Shown: one piece after another, positions 9,044 through 21,413 of the stretch
Layout of the letters: each line of letters starts with the position of its first letter
Position numbering within the stretch: position 1 is the stretch's first letter
Assembly (NCBI GenBank): GCA_008711295.1
Contig: VUYV01000595.1
Location: 89,501-153,500 of the forward strand
Direction: 5' to 3'
Length of the DNA: 64,000 nucleotides
Source: Anarhynchus alexandrinus
Lineage: Eukaryota > Chordata > Aves > Charadriiformes > Charadriidae
The notes under the pieces: model-generated
Database searches by the model: none
What the model saw: the letters and a program-made list of their open reading frames with translations, nothing else
What the model was told of the DNA's origin: nothing
Position numbers and translations under genes: made by a program

Positions 9044-12000
9044 GTAAGGAGATTTGGAAGGGAGGACAGAAAACAGCTAGGTCAGGTATTTCTGCATGAT
9101 CTGCTGTCTCACCTCTGACAGTGCTGCAGATGTTCCCCAAGCTTTTGTGAACCTTGAGCACACATCGGGCAGTAAATCTTCAATAACAAGGGAGGAAGAA
9201 CACATCCCTGGCCCTGGGACAGCAGCAACCCCTGTCCTTGCCACACCACTGGCTTCGATACCGAAAGACCCATATCATCCCATGAGTTTTCGTCCCAGAA
9301 ATCCAACCTGCGTTGGTTGGTTAGAGGGAACTTCTGCCAAGAAGCTCTAGGCAGGTGAATGTTACCTCTGTAACAGGTACTGGATTTTGAGGTTCAACCT
9401 CAGAGCTGGGAATCAGGTCTGCGTACGTACAACTGATGTAATTGACTGTGCCCTTCCACTTGCTGTGGAGCTGTGCCAGTTTATATCAGCTGGGGACCTA
9501 GCCTTCAGGTTCAGTTCCTGAATCTCCTGCTGATTCACCCTTGTGTAAGTCACTTAACTGTTCTCTGCCTGATGCTCCCCACCCATGCCACGGTGACCAG
9601 GCTTCACCGGGGTGTTGTAAGCTTTAGTCCACAGGAATTCAGAATGTTTTCAGATATGGAAGATATTAACAAAACACAAAGTGTTATTAACAATTATCAG
9701 ATAGTTTATAATAACATACACACAGCTAATGGACTTCTCTGTCCCTTCAATGGTGTCTTGCTATAGCTGCGATTACTTTTGGATTGTTCTGTTATTCTTT
9801 AGACAGCGTTTTTGTCTTTTTCTGCACAGCACGTCTGCATTGCAGCCATTTCCTAGTGAGCCGTCCCCTTTTAAACTGCACTTTAATGCCAGATACATCC
9901 ACTGTGGGGTGAGGCAGGGCATGTTGACTCTTCAGAGTATTTGATGACTTTGCATAGCTGTTTGAGACAGAATGAAGACGACACAATTTAATAAGCTTAA
10001 TAAGTTGCCACTCATCAGCTGAGACATCTTAACTGGCTGCATGCGTGTTCTTGAAGCAATTCATGCTTTTATAAAGTAATTTGATATAGTTTAAACATCA
10101 GCAAAGGTGTTTTAAACAAACATGTCTTACCTCACAATTTGGGCGTGCAAAGAGCACATGTACAGAGTTACCGAGACTCGGCTGACATGGGGTAATCATG
10201 CTCACTCACACAACCCATACGCTAAGACTGTGAACTTTCTTATAATGACTCACTCCAACTGCGTATCTGCCCCAGCATGTTCTAAGTTGATTAAACTAGT
10301 TTGCAGGCCATAATTATTTTCTATATCATACTATAATGGATTCGCATCATATTATTTTTAACATTGTAAGAATTTGCTTCTGGGAACGGCCTTCTTGAAT
10401 TAATCACTGACTCATGATTTACAGTACGAGATAATATCTAACCTACAAGAAGCAGAACAGGAAACGATCTATTTAAAAGATGGCAGTGTCTGATAATTTA
10501 TGACTATAGACAAAGAGACATCTGAGAACAAAAAGAAGGCCAGATCCTGCAGTCTTTACATGGTCACTGCTCTCACTCGGGCAAAAAGGAACTTTTGTCT
10601 TGTAACTGGAGGATCTGCTTTTGAAGCAGTGACAGCTGAAAGTTGGTGAATATTGGAGAAAAAATGAGTGAGAAACAAGAAAACAGTGTCCCAAGCTCTC
10701 CTCAAAGCTCTGGAACCAAACCCTACATTAAAATAAAGCCAGTTAAACACTAAGACTATTGTAGGCATTTCACTAGCTGAATATAGAACCATAGAATGGT
10801 CAGAGTTGGAAGGGACCTTAAAGATCATCCAGTTCCACCCCCTGCCATGGGCAGGGACACCTTCCACTAGACCAGGTTGCTCAAAGCCCCATCCAGCCTG
10901 GTCTTGAACACCTCCAGGGATGGGGCAATACAGGAAACATAAGAAAAAAAAACAGGTAAAAAGCATCAGTCTTTTTGTGTTTTAATCTTTTATACAGGTT
11001 TCTTGCTACCTCCTCACTCTTGTGCACGAACTGGACTCTTCCGCTTACATCAGTGAACTAGCCTTGACTGATAGATGTTTTCTCTAACTATAACCTGGTT
11101 AGAAAAAAGTCAATTTCAGCAGCCAACAATAAAAAGCTTTAAATCCCCGAGCATGTTCTAGAAAGTTAGGCTTCATCCTGGGAACCTGAAGAATCTTTCC
11201 TTGTCCCATTTCACCATGATCTATTCTGTGATCCTGGGTAACTCGTATAACCTTTGACACCATAGGTTTTTTGACTCTGAGAGCCATTCTCACTTTGAGC
11301 GTGAGGCTCCTTAGAAGCTGTGGATGAAATGTGTTTCTATGTATATTTTGTAGAAGTGCTGCAGTGTGCACCAGGGCAGTGAGTGCTACAGGTAGCCGAG
11401 CGTTCCAGAAGAGCAGCATGACCTGCTCCCCTGGGGACTTTTGGCACCTCTGTCCAAGTTAATTAGCCCGGGGACCGCTAGCAGCATAACAGCAGTGCTG
11501 CAAACTGAGCTTGGTGCAAGCTGCAGGAGGGCACAAACACTCCAGCAGTTATCTGCAGGCTTGAACGAACTGAAATATAGATTCTTCAAGTCATCCTTGG
11601 CTCAAAGGTATCAGCCCACCCTGCAGCCCCAGCAGTGACATCCCATTTTCTCTGTAGTGCTTTCTAGGGGCTGTCACGCAGATGCCCCTTTGGTGTCTTG
11701 GCAGCACCACCTCAAATTCTGTGCTCAGTTGGTGACTTGAACAGAAGCGGACACTTAGAGCTGACGTCAGAGAAGTCTGGAGACAGCAGTTAAACACACA
11801 AAGCCACATTTTCTGCAGAGTTTCAAGTCCTCAGCGTCTGTGTAAATGCAACCTTTGCATGCTGGGCAGTCACAAAGAGACCTACCTACAATTGGTAAGC
11901 ACTCCCAGATTTTGGCCCTAAATACTGCCTACAGCTGTATCATTAGAATCACTCACAATGGAGACAACTGGATTTTAAATGTGGGTTTTCCTTTGTTGGT

Positions 12001-15000
12001 AATTACCCACAGGTAAAGTCAATTCAAAGGCATTCACAAGCCCTTTTTCTTTTTCTGAAACAGATCTCTATGTATTTCTGCAAGCAAAGCAACAGTGTTT
12101 CTGGCCAGGCAGTGTTTCCGTCCAAAACCACAAGAGGATTAAATTTGGAAGAAATTGGAAAATGGCCTTCTCCATATATGTGAGCCTTGAGCTGGGAGGA
12201 AAGATGTTGCTGGTGATTTTGGTTCTGATTCTTCAGGGTCCAGAGCACCATCACACACAAATTGATGTCACTCAGAGCTTCTTAAGGCACATTTGATTTA
12301 AGCAGGTGTCAGGGCACTGCCGAGTCTCCTTTCCAAGAGCTGTGGGTAGGTCCCTTTGAACCTGTGCTGAGACAACCATCCAGAAACCATCCTGACAGTT
12401 TTGAGTAGCCGTAAGGAATCACTGGAACACCCCACAACTCAGTGTAAATGCCAGAGGCTTCAGGAGAAGCCACAGTAGTGCATAATGTACCAAGCTCCAC
12501 AGTACTCGAGCTCCAAAAGAAGTCTGCTCCTGGCCCATTGCCTGCTGAGGTTTGAGACCTGGAGTGTGAGGACACGTAGCTTTGTAGCTTATCTTACAAG
12601 TTATACCATGCGTGAGTTCTCCTGTTTGTTTGATTCGTTAAAATTGCTAATATCTTCATTTGTTCCTATGCTCAGGACAAAGTTTAATGTTGCCTTATCA
12701 GTGTCCCTCGAAATAAGCTCTGCCCAGGACAGCACTTCTTAAATCCAGAAGTGATTTCCCCACACAGTCCTGTTATACCGGTTCTTTTTCCTTCTATTAC
12801 ATTCACTGACTGATGCACTCTCTTTCCTCAGTGCCACTGTTGTGGCCTTGTTTGGTATTTACATCCCTTTCCTGTTTGTCTTGTAGGTCACTACAACATC
12901 AACGATTCCCTCATCAAGGTGTCTCTCAGGTGTATAACATCTTGCTTCAAGTCAAAGACCTCCCGCCTAACAAGGACAGACAGATTTACTCCAGAGGCTG
13001 CAACCCATCAGCCACATAAACCTACCAAGGGAGCAAAGAAAACTCCGTTCGGGTAAGTCCAGCCTGGAAGACATGCCACTTTCAGGGGATGTAGGAAAAT
13101 CCATCAGACAGCATAGTGATCCCTCAGTGTCCCACTGTGTCACCTGGTCCAATGTGGCCAGTTGTTGCCATGGGTTTACAGGAACTGGCTCAGAGGTGGA
13201 AGCATTACAGTGCACTGCCTTGAAGGGGAGTGGGGGTTGATAACAGCCTGGAGCAGTGTATCAGAGGTACCTTTATCAGATGATCTCTCAGACATTTACA
13301 AACAGTAATTAAACACTGCACCACCCTTATGATGTAGGGGTAATTTCTTATCCCCATTTTACAGAGCAAGAAGCCAGAGCGCACATGACCTGGAAAAAAG
13401 ATCCCTCACATCCCAGGCAGAAGCTTTAAGCACTAGGCTGTGTTTCTTTTGCATTGCCAGTGCCTTCTCTCACTCCCAGAGGAGCACACTGGGCTTAAAG
13501 AGTCAGATCTGGGAACCACTGGGCAGGAATGGTGGGAAATCATAGAACGGTTTAGGTTGGAAGGGACCTTGAAGATCATCGAGTTCCAACCCCCCTGCCA
13601 TAGGCAGGGACACCTCCCACCAGACCAGGTTGCTCAAAGCCACATCCAGCTTGGCCTTGAACACCTCCAGGGATGGGGCATCCACAACTTCTCTGGGCAA
13701 CCTGTTGCAGTGTCTCACCACCCTCACAGTGAAAATTTTTTCCTAATATCTAATCTAAATCTCCCCTCTTCCAGTTTGAAGCCATTCCCCCTCGTCCTAT
13801 CACTCCATGCCCCAGTAAAAAGTCCTTCCCCAGCTCTCCTGTAGGCCCCCTTTAGGGACTGGAAGGCCCCAATAAGATCTCCCTGGAGCCTTCTCTTCTC
13901 CAGGCTGAACAGCCCCAACTGTCTCTGTCAAATGATCGTGACTGTGCAGCAGGTCAAGGATCCTCATGCAGAGACCATGGGCATTTCCTCAGCCCCTGCT
14001 AAGGCTGGGAATTAGAGCTGGGAAGAGGCTTTTAAAACTTTCAAGTACTTCTGTCAAGCCAGAACTGCCATTCCCATATATTCCATCCTACCACTTCTTT
14101 CAAAGTGATTAAAAGGCATGAAAAGAAACTCCCTTTTCCGAAGCCCTCCTCCCCCTTGGTATCCATATGAGAAGACAAATAAATCTGCCTATCAGCAAAT
14201 TGTTCAAGTAAATTTATTGTCACCATACAGTGACGTTGCCTGGCCTAAGATTAAGATCAACAATAAATTCCTGTCCATGGAAAAGAATGAGAACATGAGA
14301 AAGCCCACGGCTCTCCTTACCCAACAGGTGTATCTTTACTACATCTCTCAGCAGTTGTATCATCTAACAGGGGGTTTGTAAAAAGAGTGGGAAGCTGTGG
14401 GCTGGGAGGCAAGCGATGCCAAGTGGCATTTCATAGGGACAGAAGGATAGAGGAAAGGGCAAATTAAATACGAGGAGAGAAGATCGCCAGTCTGTATTAT
14501 CAGAAAACACAAAAACACTCCACGCCCAACTGCTGGGGTTAGAGCCTGCTCCCTCTCCTGTTTCAGTCAGTGTGAGAGAATGGGAGGAACTCCCAGTTGG
14601 AGTCATTTGGCACCACTGTCTTGGTTTCAGCGCTATCTCACTCTGGAGTAGCCGAGCAGCCAGGTCTCTATGGAGGCTGGACCACTGGGAAGTCTTTGCA
14701 TTTTACAATAAACAAAGCGGGCTGTCTATGGCATTGCAATCAGACCCTTTTTCCCCCCAGATCATTTCCCAAAGATTGGGCTTAGGAGGATAAAGCATCC
14801 ACCTCCCCAGGGCAAACCACAGCTTTTATTTCCAGACATAAACCCCCGTCAGTTTGGGACAAGTTCCTCAAATCTCTTTTTCTCCTGACAGGCAAAAATT
14901 CTGCTTGACTCTCTCTGCTCCAGCCATCCCACCGTGTAAAGATCCTCCTTCGCCTGGGCAGTATGACCTTGGGGATTACAAAGGCTCTCCAAAGCAGGAC

Positions 15001-17706
15001 TGCTCGAGTGCTGCATGTGTCTCAAACATGGGGCGATGGACGGGGAGCGGATCACAGGAAGGGTTCCCTGGGCCAGGTAAAAATAAGAATTGTTCTGAAA
15101 TACTTCTCACTACTAGAGATAGCAAAACACAAATGTGACTGAACAGCGCTATTGCCCACTCGACAGGGGAAAAAAATGAAGCATAGAAATTAGGAGAGCT
15201 CACCTGTGAGGGCATGGGGACACCTGAAGACACACAGCATTTCTGAAAGGCACTTAACTCAGTAGCACATGGCACGTAGGACCTTTTGTGAGCGGGGGCA
15301 GTAGGTTTATGATGAGCACCAAGTGTCTAAATCCTTCTAAGACCGGAGCATAGCATCTCCTGACACCTGCAGATGGTCTAATATCATCCAAAGGGCTACA
15401 CAGCAGCAACGTGGCAGAAGCAGCACTAGAGTCCTGACTTCTTTATCCAACTTGTTCATCTATATTTTACAATATTATATTTAAAGGCAGGATTGAAAAA
15501 GCTTGTTTGCAATGTAAAGGCTATTAAAGTATCACTGACTGTCAGTGCATTTGACAAACAGGTTCTGTGAGTTCTGGTGCGTGTGTAAAACTATCACATA
15601 ATTCTGGCTGTTGGTACAACAGACATTTCACCTGCAGTATTCTTCTATTTGATTGGAAGAGAGGAGCACTTGCAGGGAGAGAGGAGGACAGAACCAGCAA
15701 AGCATGCCTGCTTACGGTAGAGAGAGCCTCCGCGCCCCAGCTGGAGAGCGGCATTACAGAGCACCTCGGCACAGCCTCCTTGGTTTCAGCCCCTTGGGCT
15801 GTTCTGCCCTCCATAGGCTTCCCCGGAGCTTTCCTGACATAAAGCTGAGTAAAACGGGAGAAGGAACACATCCTGCAGCTTGTAATCAGGAAATGCCTGG
15901 GGAAGCGGGAGGAGGGACCCACCCTCGGTGAGGAATGGGTTAAACACAGCACCCTGACTCACAGACAGGCCACCAGTCCCTCCAGCCAGGACCAGTGGGC
16001 AGCTGCCTCACCCCTGCAGGCAGTGGTCACAGCTCCAGTTGTTCCTCAGCAGCAAAGGGACAGCTCACCCAAGGAACGGTGCCGGACTGTGACCCTCTGA
16101 CGGTGGCATTGGTAAGAAAGGGGTGGATGCAGGGACAAATCCCCCTGAAGGCTCCATGTGTTGAGCAGTGCCTCCCCGCACGGATACAAAGCTCGTCATG
16201 GGGTGGAGGTAGAGCTCAGCTCAGCCTGGGCGGATCGTGTCCCTCGGTGCCCGTTGGCTAATTGTTGCCAGGCGCGAGTAACATTATTTTTTCAGTTAGT
16301 CAGACTCATATTTCTTGCCCTGTTTATTTCTTCTAAGATTCTTAAGTCCTTCTGGGAGGTTACTGAAGGGCTGGAAAAGCAGACAATAGCAATACTGCTG
16401 TTATTTCTAGCGTTTGAACTTACCCAGCTGCGGATTTTGTACCAGCCACAGACAGCGAGAGAACACGCTGGTGCCATTGGTCTCTCCAGAGCCCTCGCGG
16501 CAGCACAAGTGGGGTAATGGGCTTTTCTGGAGCCACGTCCGGATCGTATCCCAGATTTGCAACGTACTGCATCGACACGCCAGCTCCCCGAGAGCTGCTC
16601 TGCTGACTAAGTTCGGACAAGATCCCCAGCCAACGTACATTGGCCTGTTTCAGTTAAAGGAACAGAGCTAGGGCAGCTCACTCATGCTGAAGATCTGGCC
16701 CACTGTTGTTAGGGATGGTTACCAAATTAATTAAAGAAGAAGGTAATGGGCTAGAAATACTTTCTGCAGATGGTGGAGTAAAGCCATCTTTCACTTTCCT
16801 CAATCTTTTATGCCAATTTGCTCAGAAACCCATGCAATACCATGTCAGTGCATGAAAAGGACAAGGGGACGCCATCGCCACAGGCATAGCCATCCACGTA
16901 GTCTTCGCTTTGCTGCTAGAAAAAAACCCCACATCTCCTTCCCACTCTGGCCTGAAAAGTGGAAGAAAATTCCACTGGGTCAAAAGTCCCAGTCATGGGA
17001 TTAGAGGTGACTTGAGCCCTTTGCCCACAAGGATGCACAGTACATACAGAACTGTTCTGTGCTATACCACAACGAGCAGAACTACAGGGGGGCAAAATAC
17101 TTCCCCATTAAATCAGTCAGTGGCAGACAGAAAGCAGCAGCTTTCTCAAAGGCTGGTTATTCAGCCGCTGTTGGTGCCTGGGCTGTTCGGAGCCAGGGTC
17201 TCCCCGTTTTCAGGATCTCTGGGCAATCCCTTGCACAGAAGTCACCGTCAAACGTACAATCAAGACAACCCTTGACATTCTAAAGCTAAATCGAAGTCTG
17301 TGCACACCAAATGTCAGCACTAAACTCTAATTCTGTGGCCAAGGACACTTTCCGGCTGGAGACACCAGACCATTCGCACGGTGAGGGTTTTAGCACCCAT
17401 TTCACCTGGCAGAAATTTAGTTATACAAATCCAAGGGACTCCCTGAGGACGTAGGTGAGAAAGCAGAGCGGAGGGGACCCTCACAGACTGCACCAAAGCT
17501 TTCCATACCGCGAAACAGATGCAGAGTTTCATTTTCCTCTGTCTTTGATCCTCTCCGATACCCAGCACAGCGCCAGGGCATCTCCAAACACAACGCGTGG
17601 GTGTCCTAACAAAACACAGGATGCTGTTTTTCCCTTTACAGCGATGGAGAACCACACCACACACGAGATCCTCAGCTGCTTGGTTGATGATGCAAGGAAT
17701 GAATAA
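8870..17706 (+). CDS. STPG1, sperm-tail PG-rich repeat containing protein 1 (3' part of gene, spliced)
   Basis: Five plus-strand exons (8870-9043, 12064-12179, 12887-13052, 14892-15076, 17642-17706) encode a repeated pattern typical of sperm-tail PG-rich repeat proteins. It consists of a proline-glycine-tyrosine motif (PGQYD, GHYN) and an aromatic-x-SKxxR motif ([27 protein letters not shown]). The blocks resemble the C-terminal two thirds of vertebrate STPG1, as I recall that protein. The family is associated with sperm flagella and cilia; the human protein has been linked to apoptosis after DNA damage (MAPO2). The gene runs tail-to-tail with GRHL3, as in other vertebrates. The 5' coding exons are missing from this model, and the 12179-12887 junction is out of frame as drawn (116-nt exon where 3n+1 is needed). 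Confidence 0.8.
9538..9590 (+). repeat. MIR-like SINE fragment
   Basis: GTGTAAGTCACTTAACTG followed by TCTCTGCCTGATGC parallels the MIR core (GCAAGTCACTTAACCTCTCTGAGCCTCAG). Confidence 0.5.
10783..10927 (-). mobile_element. CR1 LINE 3' end fragment
   Basis: About 145 bp of the CR1 3' terminal region in minus orientation: plus-strand ATAGAACCATAGAATGG, then the conserved GGAAGGGACCTTAAAGATCAT and CCAGGGATGGGGC blocks. Truncated and without coding capacity. Confidence 0.92.
12064..12179 (+). CDS. STPG1 coding exon B (junction to next exon out of frame)
   Basis: Acceptor CTTTTTCTGAAACAG|ATC, phase 0, joining exon A. The frame reads YFCKQSNSV, then VFPSKTTRG and EEIGKWPSP, closely matching the STPG1 block that precedes a PPPGHY motif. 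The only good donor is ATATAT|GTGAGC (12179/12180), which leaves two bases. The next exon needs one. Without that donor the frame stops at TGA two bases later. Confidence 0.75.
12887..13052 (+). CDS. STPG1 coding exon C
   Basis: 166 nt between TGTTTGTCTTGTAG and GTAAGT. Read with one base from the previous exon it gives (G)HYNINDS, then SCFKSKTSR, and ends KKTPFG with two bases of the Gly codon left over. This is a sperm-tail PG-rich repeat unit. The other two frames contain stops. Confidence 0.85.
13300..13440 (-). repeat. MIR-like SINE fragment
   Basis: Plus-strand TTATCCCCATTTTACAGAG is the textbook antisense MIR segment, with degenerate flanks on both sides. Confidence 0.65.
13541..13920 (-). 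mobile_element. CR1 LINE 3' fragment, frame broken
   Basis: Minus-strand CR1 starting at plus-strand CATAGAACGG and ending abruptly in CAGCCCCAACT at 13920. The reverse-transcriptase C-terminal frame is split near 13727 (LDIRKKFSL followed by [15 protein letters not shown] in another frame), so this copy is dead. It is shorter and more decayed than the copy at 6045. Confidence 0.94.
14892..15076 (+). CDS. STPG1 coding exon D
   Basis: 185 nt between CTCCTGACAG and GTAAAA; enters in phase 2 and leaves in phase 1. It encodes [14 protein letters not shown], then [14 protein letters not shown] and GFPGPG: a PG-rich repeat followed by the S-x-x-F/C-V-S-N motif and the start of a last PGP turn. Confidence 0.88.
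15077..17641. other. STPG1 last intron, no gene recognised
   Basis: Unique sequence with scattered short open frames on both strands and no recognisable domain or repeat. Other terminal exons for STPG1 cannot be excluded here (for example near 17050). Confidence 0.45.
17642..17706 (+). CDS. STPG1 candidate terminal exon
   Basis: An excellent acceptor (TGCTGTTTTTCCCTTTACAG) ends at 17641. The exon takes up the phase left by exon D (G|CG, giving PGPA), continues for 20 codons (MENHTTHEI...DDARNE) and stops at TAA 17704-17706, with AATAAA six bases downstream. The similarity to known STPG1 C-termini is weak and partly positional, so this rests mainly on the acceptor, phase and poly(A) signal. 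Confidence 0.5.
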
Positions 17707-17711
17707 GCATG

Positions 17712-17717
17712 AATAAA
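17712..17717 (+). terminator. Polyadenylation signal, candidate STPG1 3' end
   Basis: AATAAA with a GT-rich stretch (GGGTGTTATTTGTCG) about 15-30 nt downstream, so cleavage would be near 17735. Confidence 0.5.
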
Positions 17718-17735
17718 GACATAGAAACTGGGTGT

Positions 17736-20700
17736 TATTTGTCGAAGCGAAGAGCAGAGCCCTCCGCCCAGCACTGGGGATACCAGAGCTCTTGCACAAC
17801 TCAGCTCACATGCCGCATGTTTCTCTTTTTTATGCATCCCTGTCATTGTTATTCCCCCAGCGCGCTGGGGAAGTATTCCTTCATCTACAGCTACGGTAGG
17901 AGGTGGCTCGCAGCGCTGTGAGCAGCAGAACCCGGACACCAGAGCAGGGTTCCTCAAACAGGACGTCCGTCAAACTCTGCGAAGCCCACGCTAACTCACA
18001 GTGAGCCGTCCTGTCCTCAGCCTGCCACGGCTCGCTGACAGCTCAGCGGCTAATTAGCAGTACTTGGTGCTGTATATTGGAAGACAATTTGAAGTTGATT
18101 TGGAAACTTCCAGTTTTGTAGACGTTGAATAATTAATACAATTAATGGGCATTGCACAAAAACTCCTCTTGGTGCTTTCATATGACAAACCAAAGAGAAA
18201 ACAGGTGCCGGGACTGACTGTGCCCACAGGAGATGTTACCCTGGTGGGGAGTCCTTTCTTATCAGGGTAGAAGTATGTGAGAAGGGCAGTGTGGGCAAAT
18301 CCTGTGCCTCTGCCGCCTGCTCGCTCAGAGGACAGACATCGGGTTTGCCACACAGCGTCAGGCGTCGGCACAGCTGAAGCCCGATGCCTGTGCAGAACGC
18401 GTGTGACACCTCCGCCGTGTGCGTGTGCCCAGACACCCGCCACCGCACACCCGCCAGGTGCATTTTACAAACCAGTTGACTTGAGCGTTTCTGACTCGAG
18501 TCAGCACAAACCAGCTGCCGACTGTCCGGAGCAGACACCGCTCCCGAGGAAGCTGCTCTCATTTGTCAGTGTGAGCCCTTTGCAAAACACAAGCGGGTTC
18601 ATACTTTCACACGACCTTTGCGCGCTCAGAGGTGAATCGCCTTCATCACTCGTATCTTAATCTTCAAAAGGAACTGGTGGGCTCCGGGCAAAGAGTCAAG
18701 AATGCTTTCACATATTTGGGAGCTCTGCTTTACGCAACCTCTACAGCAACTCGCCTTTGCTGGAAGGGATGAACGATACTGAGCCAGTCAGCAAAACACC
18801 CACCCTCGGCAGGGGTGGCAGGGGGCGGTGACTGTGCCTGCCCTTACGCTGGCGTGAAGCAACCGGCATTTCCCTGCACACAGCGGAGTTACTGTGATTT
18901 AAAACCTGACAAAGTCAGGATTTCCCAGAATTTGCACAGAAAAAGCACCTGGTTCTCTGCCTCCATCTCACGGAGAGAACGCGGGGGGAAGCCGCTTGCG
19001 CAGTGCAGACATGCACAGCTCCAGCCAGGGCAGTTCTCACCCTGCAAAACTTCGGACAGGTTCGTAGCCAGTGTGAAACGGAGCACTGTGAAACCCAGCA
19101 AAATCCATCATTGTTCTGCTGGGAACCTAAAGTTACAACGTGAGATCTTTTTGCTGTCATAAATTAGGAGTAATGCTACTAGAATCAATGGAGTGAGACT
19201 GGTGTAACTGAGAAGAGACTCAGACAGGTAGTGCTGTGTTTACACTGGTAGCAAGTTACCCCAAAATCAGACTTTTAGAGCAGCTAATGGAGGTATGAGA
19301 GGTCACCAAAAGCCCTAACACCACATGCACAAAAATGCTCACAGTTGCCTGCAGCCCTCCCGAATCCGTACTGCACAGCAGAGCAAGCTGCCTCCACTAC
19401 CAGGGGGTTCCCCAAGGCCCAGCAATGGCAGCTCATGGGGGAGAGCAGTAGCACCGGGCAGAAGCCTGGAGCGAGCCATCGGGGTACTCCCAGCTCCGTC
19501 CATCTGCCATTTGTACCGATTCCTTTGTTGGGGCCTCTCCAACAGTGTGGAGGACACGGTGCTCCCCCAATCCCCCCACCCCTTTGTCTCGAAGGGCGCT
19601 GGGTGCTCCAACCCCTGTTCTTACCTGAGCAGCCACCACTTGTCCATGTGGTCAGGCAGGATCAGTTCACCCTCCCCAGGACACCGCGGAGGCAGCGCTG
19701 GCAGGGCGCTCTGTGCCTGCAGTCCTGCTGCAGAGCTCTCCCTGAGAACAGCAGAGCCCCTGCGCCCACCTGACACAGCAGGGCAATGAGGGGATCTGTA
19801 GGTCTCACCGCCATCAGTGCTATTGGGGGATTCCTGCTGTACCTGATTTTAACTGGAGCCGAAATTCTACTGTAGCAAGACCGTGGGCACAGCCTTGCAG
19901 AACTAACACTGAATCAGAGAAATCCTGCTGAAGAAGGAGTTTGTGATATGAAGATGAAGGAGTGCAGAGCGCTGGGAGAGATCTTCAAAGGTTGATAAGC
20001 CTTCAAACTTATCTGAGCCTCCTCATCGTGATAACAACACTTAAGTAATCCAAAATTCAGCAGCCTGATGCATTTCAACATTTCAAAACCCCCTTCCTAG
20101 TGGGACCAGAGCTGCTCTCTCCTCCCCAGTCACAGGACTCAGGTGCATCTCTCTCACATGGACAGGAAAAGCAGAGGATGAAGAAGAGGGAGGAGGAAAG
20201 TCCCTAGTTGTCACTGGTCAGAGGATGAATGAGAAAATTCAGGGCTTGCCTTTGTATTTTTTTACCTAAATGGGAAGCAGCTGCAGACAACTGCAGCACA
20301 GGGGGTGAAGGATTGGGGTTGAGAGGCAGCAGGTGTGAGGAGTTTAGACAGCTGGTGCAGCACATGGGAGGAGGCGCACAGCTGGCTGCCTGGGAACGCC
20401 GCCTCGCTGAAAGATAGAGGCTGAGCTGCTCCTCCTACCAGCAGAAGTAAAATGGGGCATTTCTTTTTGACTTGCATAAAATTTCACCAAATCCGTGTAA
20501 CGTAATCCCTGCAAAGGGATGTGCCTGGAACTGCTCAGTAACCTCCACCCGCCCGCAGCGCCGTGACGGCACGTCTGCGGCAGCCGGCGCAGAACCGGGA
20601 GGCAGAGCCCGGGGTGCCGGAGGAGCTGCTCTGCGTGCTCGGGTGGAAGCAGCAGCTGCTGCTGGGAGCAGATGGGCAGCGCTTGCTGTCTCTCACCCCT

Positions 20701-20828
20701 TCGTGGAGACACAGTTCGGACGGACAAACTCCTCATGCGGTGCAAAACCATCCTTGAGTCCTCACCTCCCTGCCCTGGCTCCTGCTGGCCCTTCCCAACT
20801 CCAACCTCCAGAGCTGCGTGGAGACAGT
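17736..20828. other. Intergenic spacer between convergent STPG1 and GRHL3
   Basis: About 3.1 kb separate the two 3' ends. GC-richer patches at 18240-18480 and 20540-20700 create overlapping open frames up to about 160 codons on both strands, but none carries a recognisable motif. No repeat family recognised. Confidence 0.5.
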
Positions 20829-20848
20829 TCACTTTCCGTCTTTGAACC

Positions 20849-20854
20849 TTTATT
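20849..20854 (-). terminator. GRHL3 polyadenylation signal
   Basis: AATAAA on the minus strand, followed on that strand by a GU-rich stretch (GGAGGTTGGAGTTGGG) about 40-55 nt downstream. It is the only canonical AATAAA on the minus strand in the presumed 3'UTR. Confidence 0.7.
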
Positions 20855-21378
20855 ACTACGGAATATCCAAAACAACAAAACCAACAACACAGTTACAAAA
20901 GGAGTTCACGGAGAAATGTGAAGCAGCCTGTGTTTGAAATGCTCTGTGTCACCGTACTGAGTCAAATATAAAACAATGCATATTTATACATATATAAAAT
21001 ATAAAAGGAACAATACATCAGAAATGTATAAACAAGGGCTATGGAGGCCTTCGTGGTATTTACACTCAGAGATGCGGCAGGGTGGGGGGCACGGGAGCAG
21101 GCAGTGTCCGTTCAAGAGTGAGTTTTAAATGCATCTGTGAAAGTCTGTGGAGAGAGAGAAGCTCAGAGCTGCGCTCAGCCCTGCTGGAAATGGTGTGAAG
21201 GTTCTGCATGACTGGTGGTTTGGGAGAAAGCCAAAGCCGAGGGTTGGATCAGTCACGGGCCAAGGCAAACAGCGAGCAGCGGCAGTGCCCGGCCTCTGCC
21301 CGGGCTCTGACAGCCGTGTCAGCGTAGCTGCGCGTCCCCAGCTGTGAAACAGGAGGTCAGGCCCATCGCCAGAAGGGA

Positions 21379-21413
21379 ATAAAATAAAATAAAATAAAAA
21401 ATAATAATAATAA
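21379..21413. repeat. (AAAAT)n/(AAT)n microsatellite in GRHL3 3'UTR
   Basis: Four AATAA/AAAAT pentamers followed by four AAT units. In GRHL3 mRNA it is a continuous U/A tract. Confidence 0.95.

Larger units (their letters stand above)
9044..12063. other. STPG1 intron
   Basis: Contains a MIR-like fragment (about 9538-9590) and a CR1 3' end (10783-10927). No other gene recognised. Confidence 0.6.
13053..14891. other. STPG1 intron
   Basis: Contains an antisense MIR-like fragment (about 13300-13440) and a CR1 fragment (13541-13920). No other gene recognised. Confidence 0.6.

Noticed and set aside
16910..17275. 121-codon plus-strand frame considered as the STPG1 last exon (acceptor near 17049 or 17009)
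   Set aside because: Phase-compatible readings give no family similarity and no nearby poly(A) signal; the exon at 17642 is better supported.
20344..20921. Overlapping open frames of about 150-160 codons on both strands just beyond the GRHL3 poly(A) signal
   Set aside because: GC-rich patch with no recognisable motif; low-complexity composition typical of non-coding translation.
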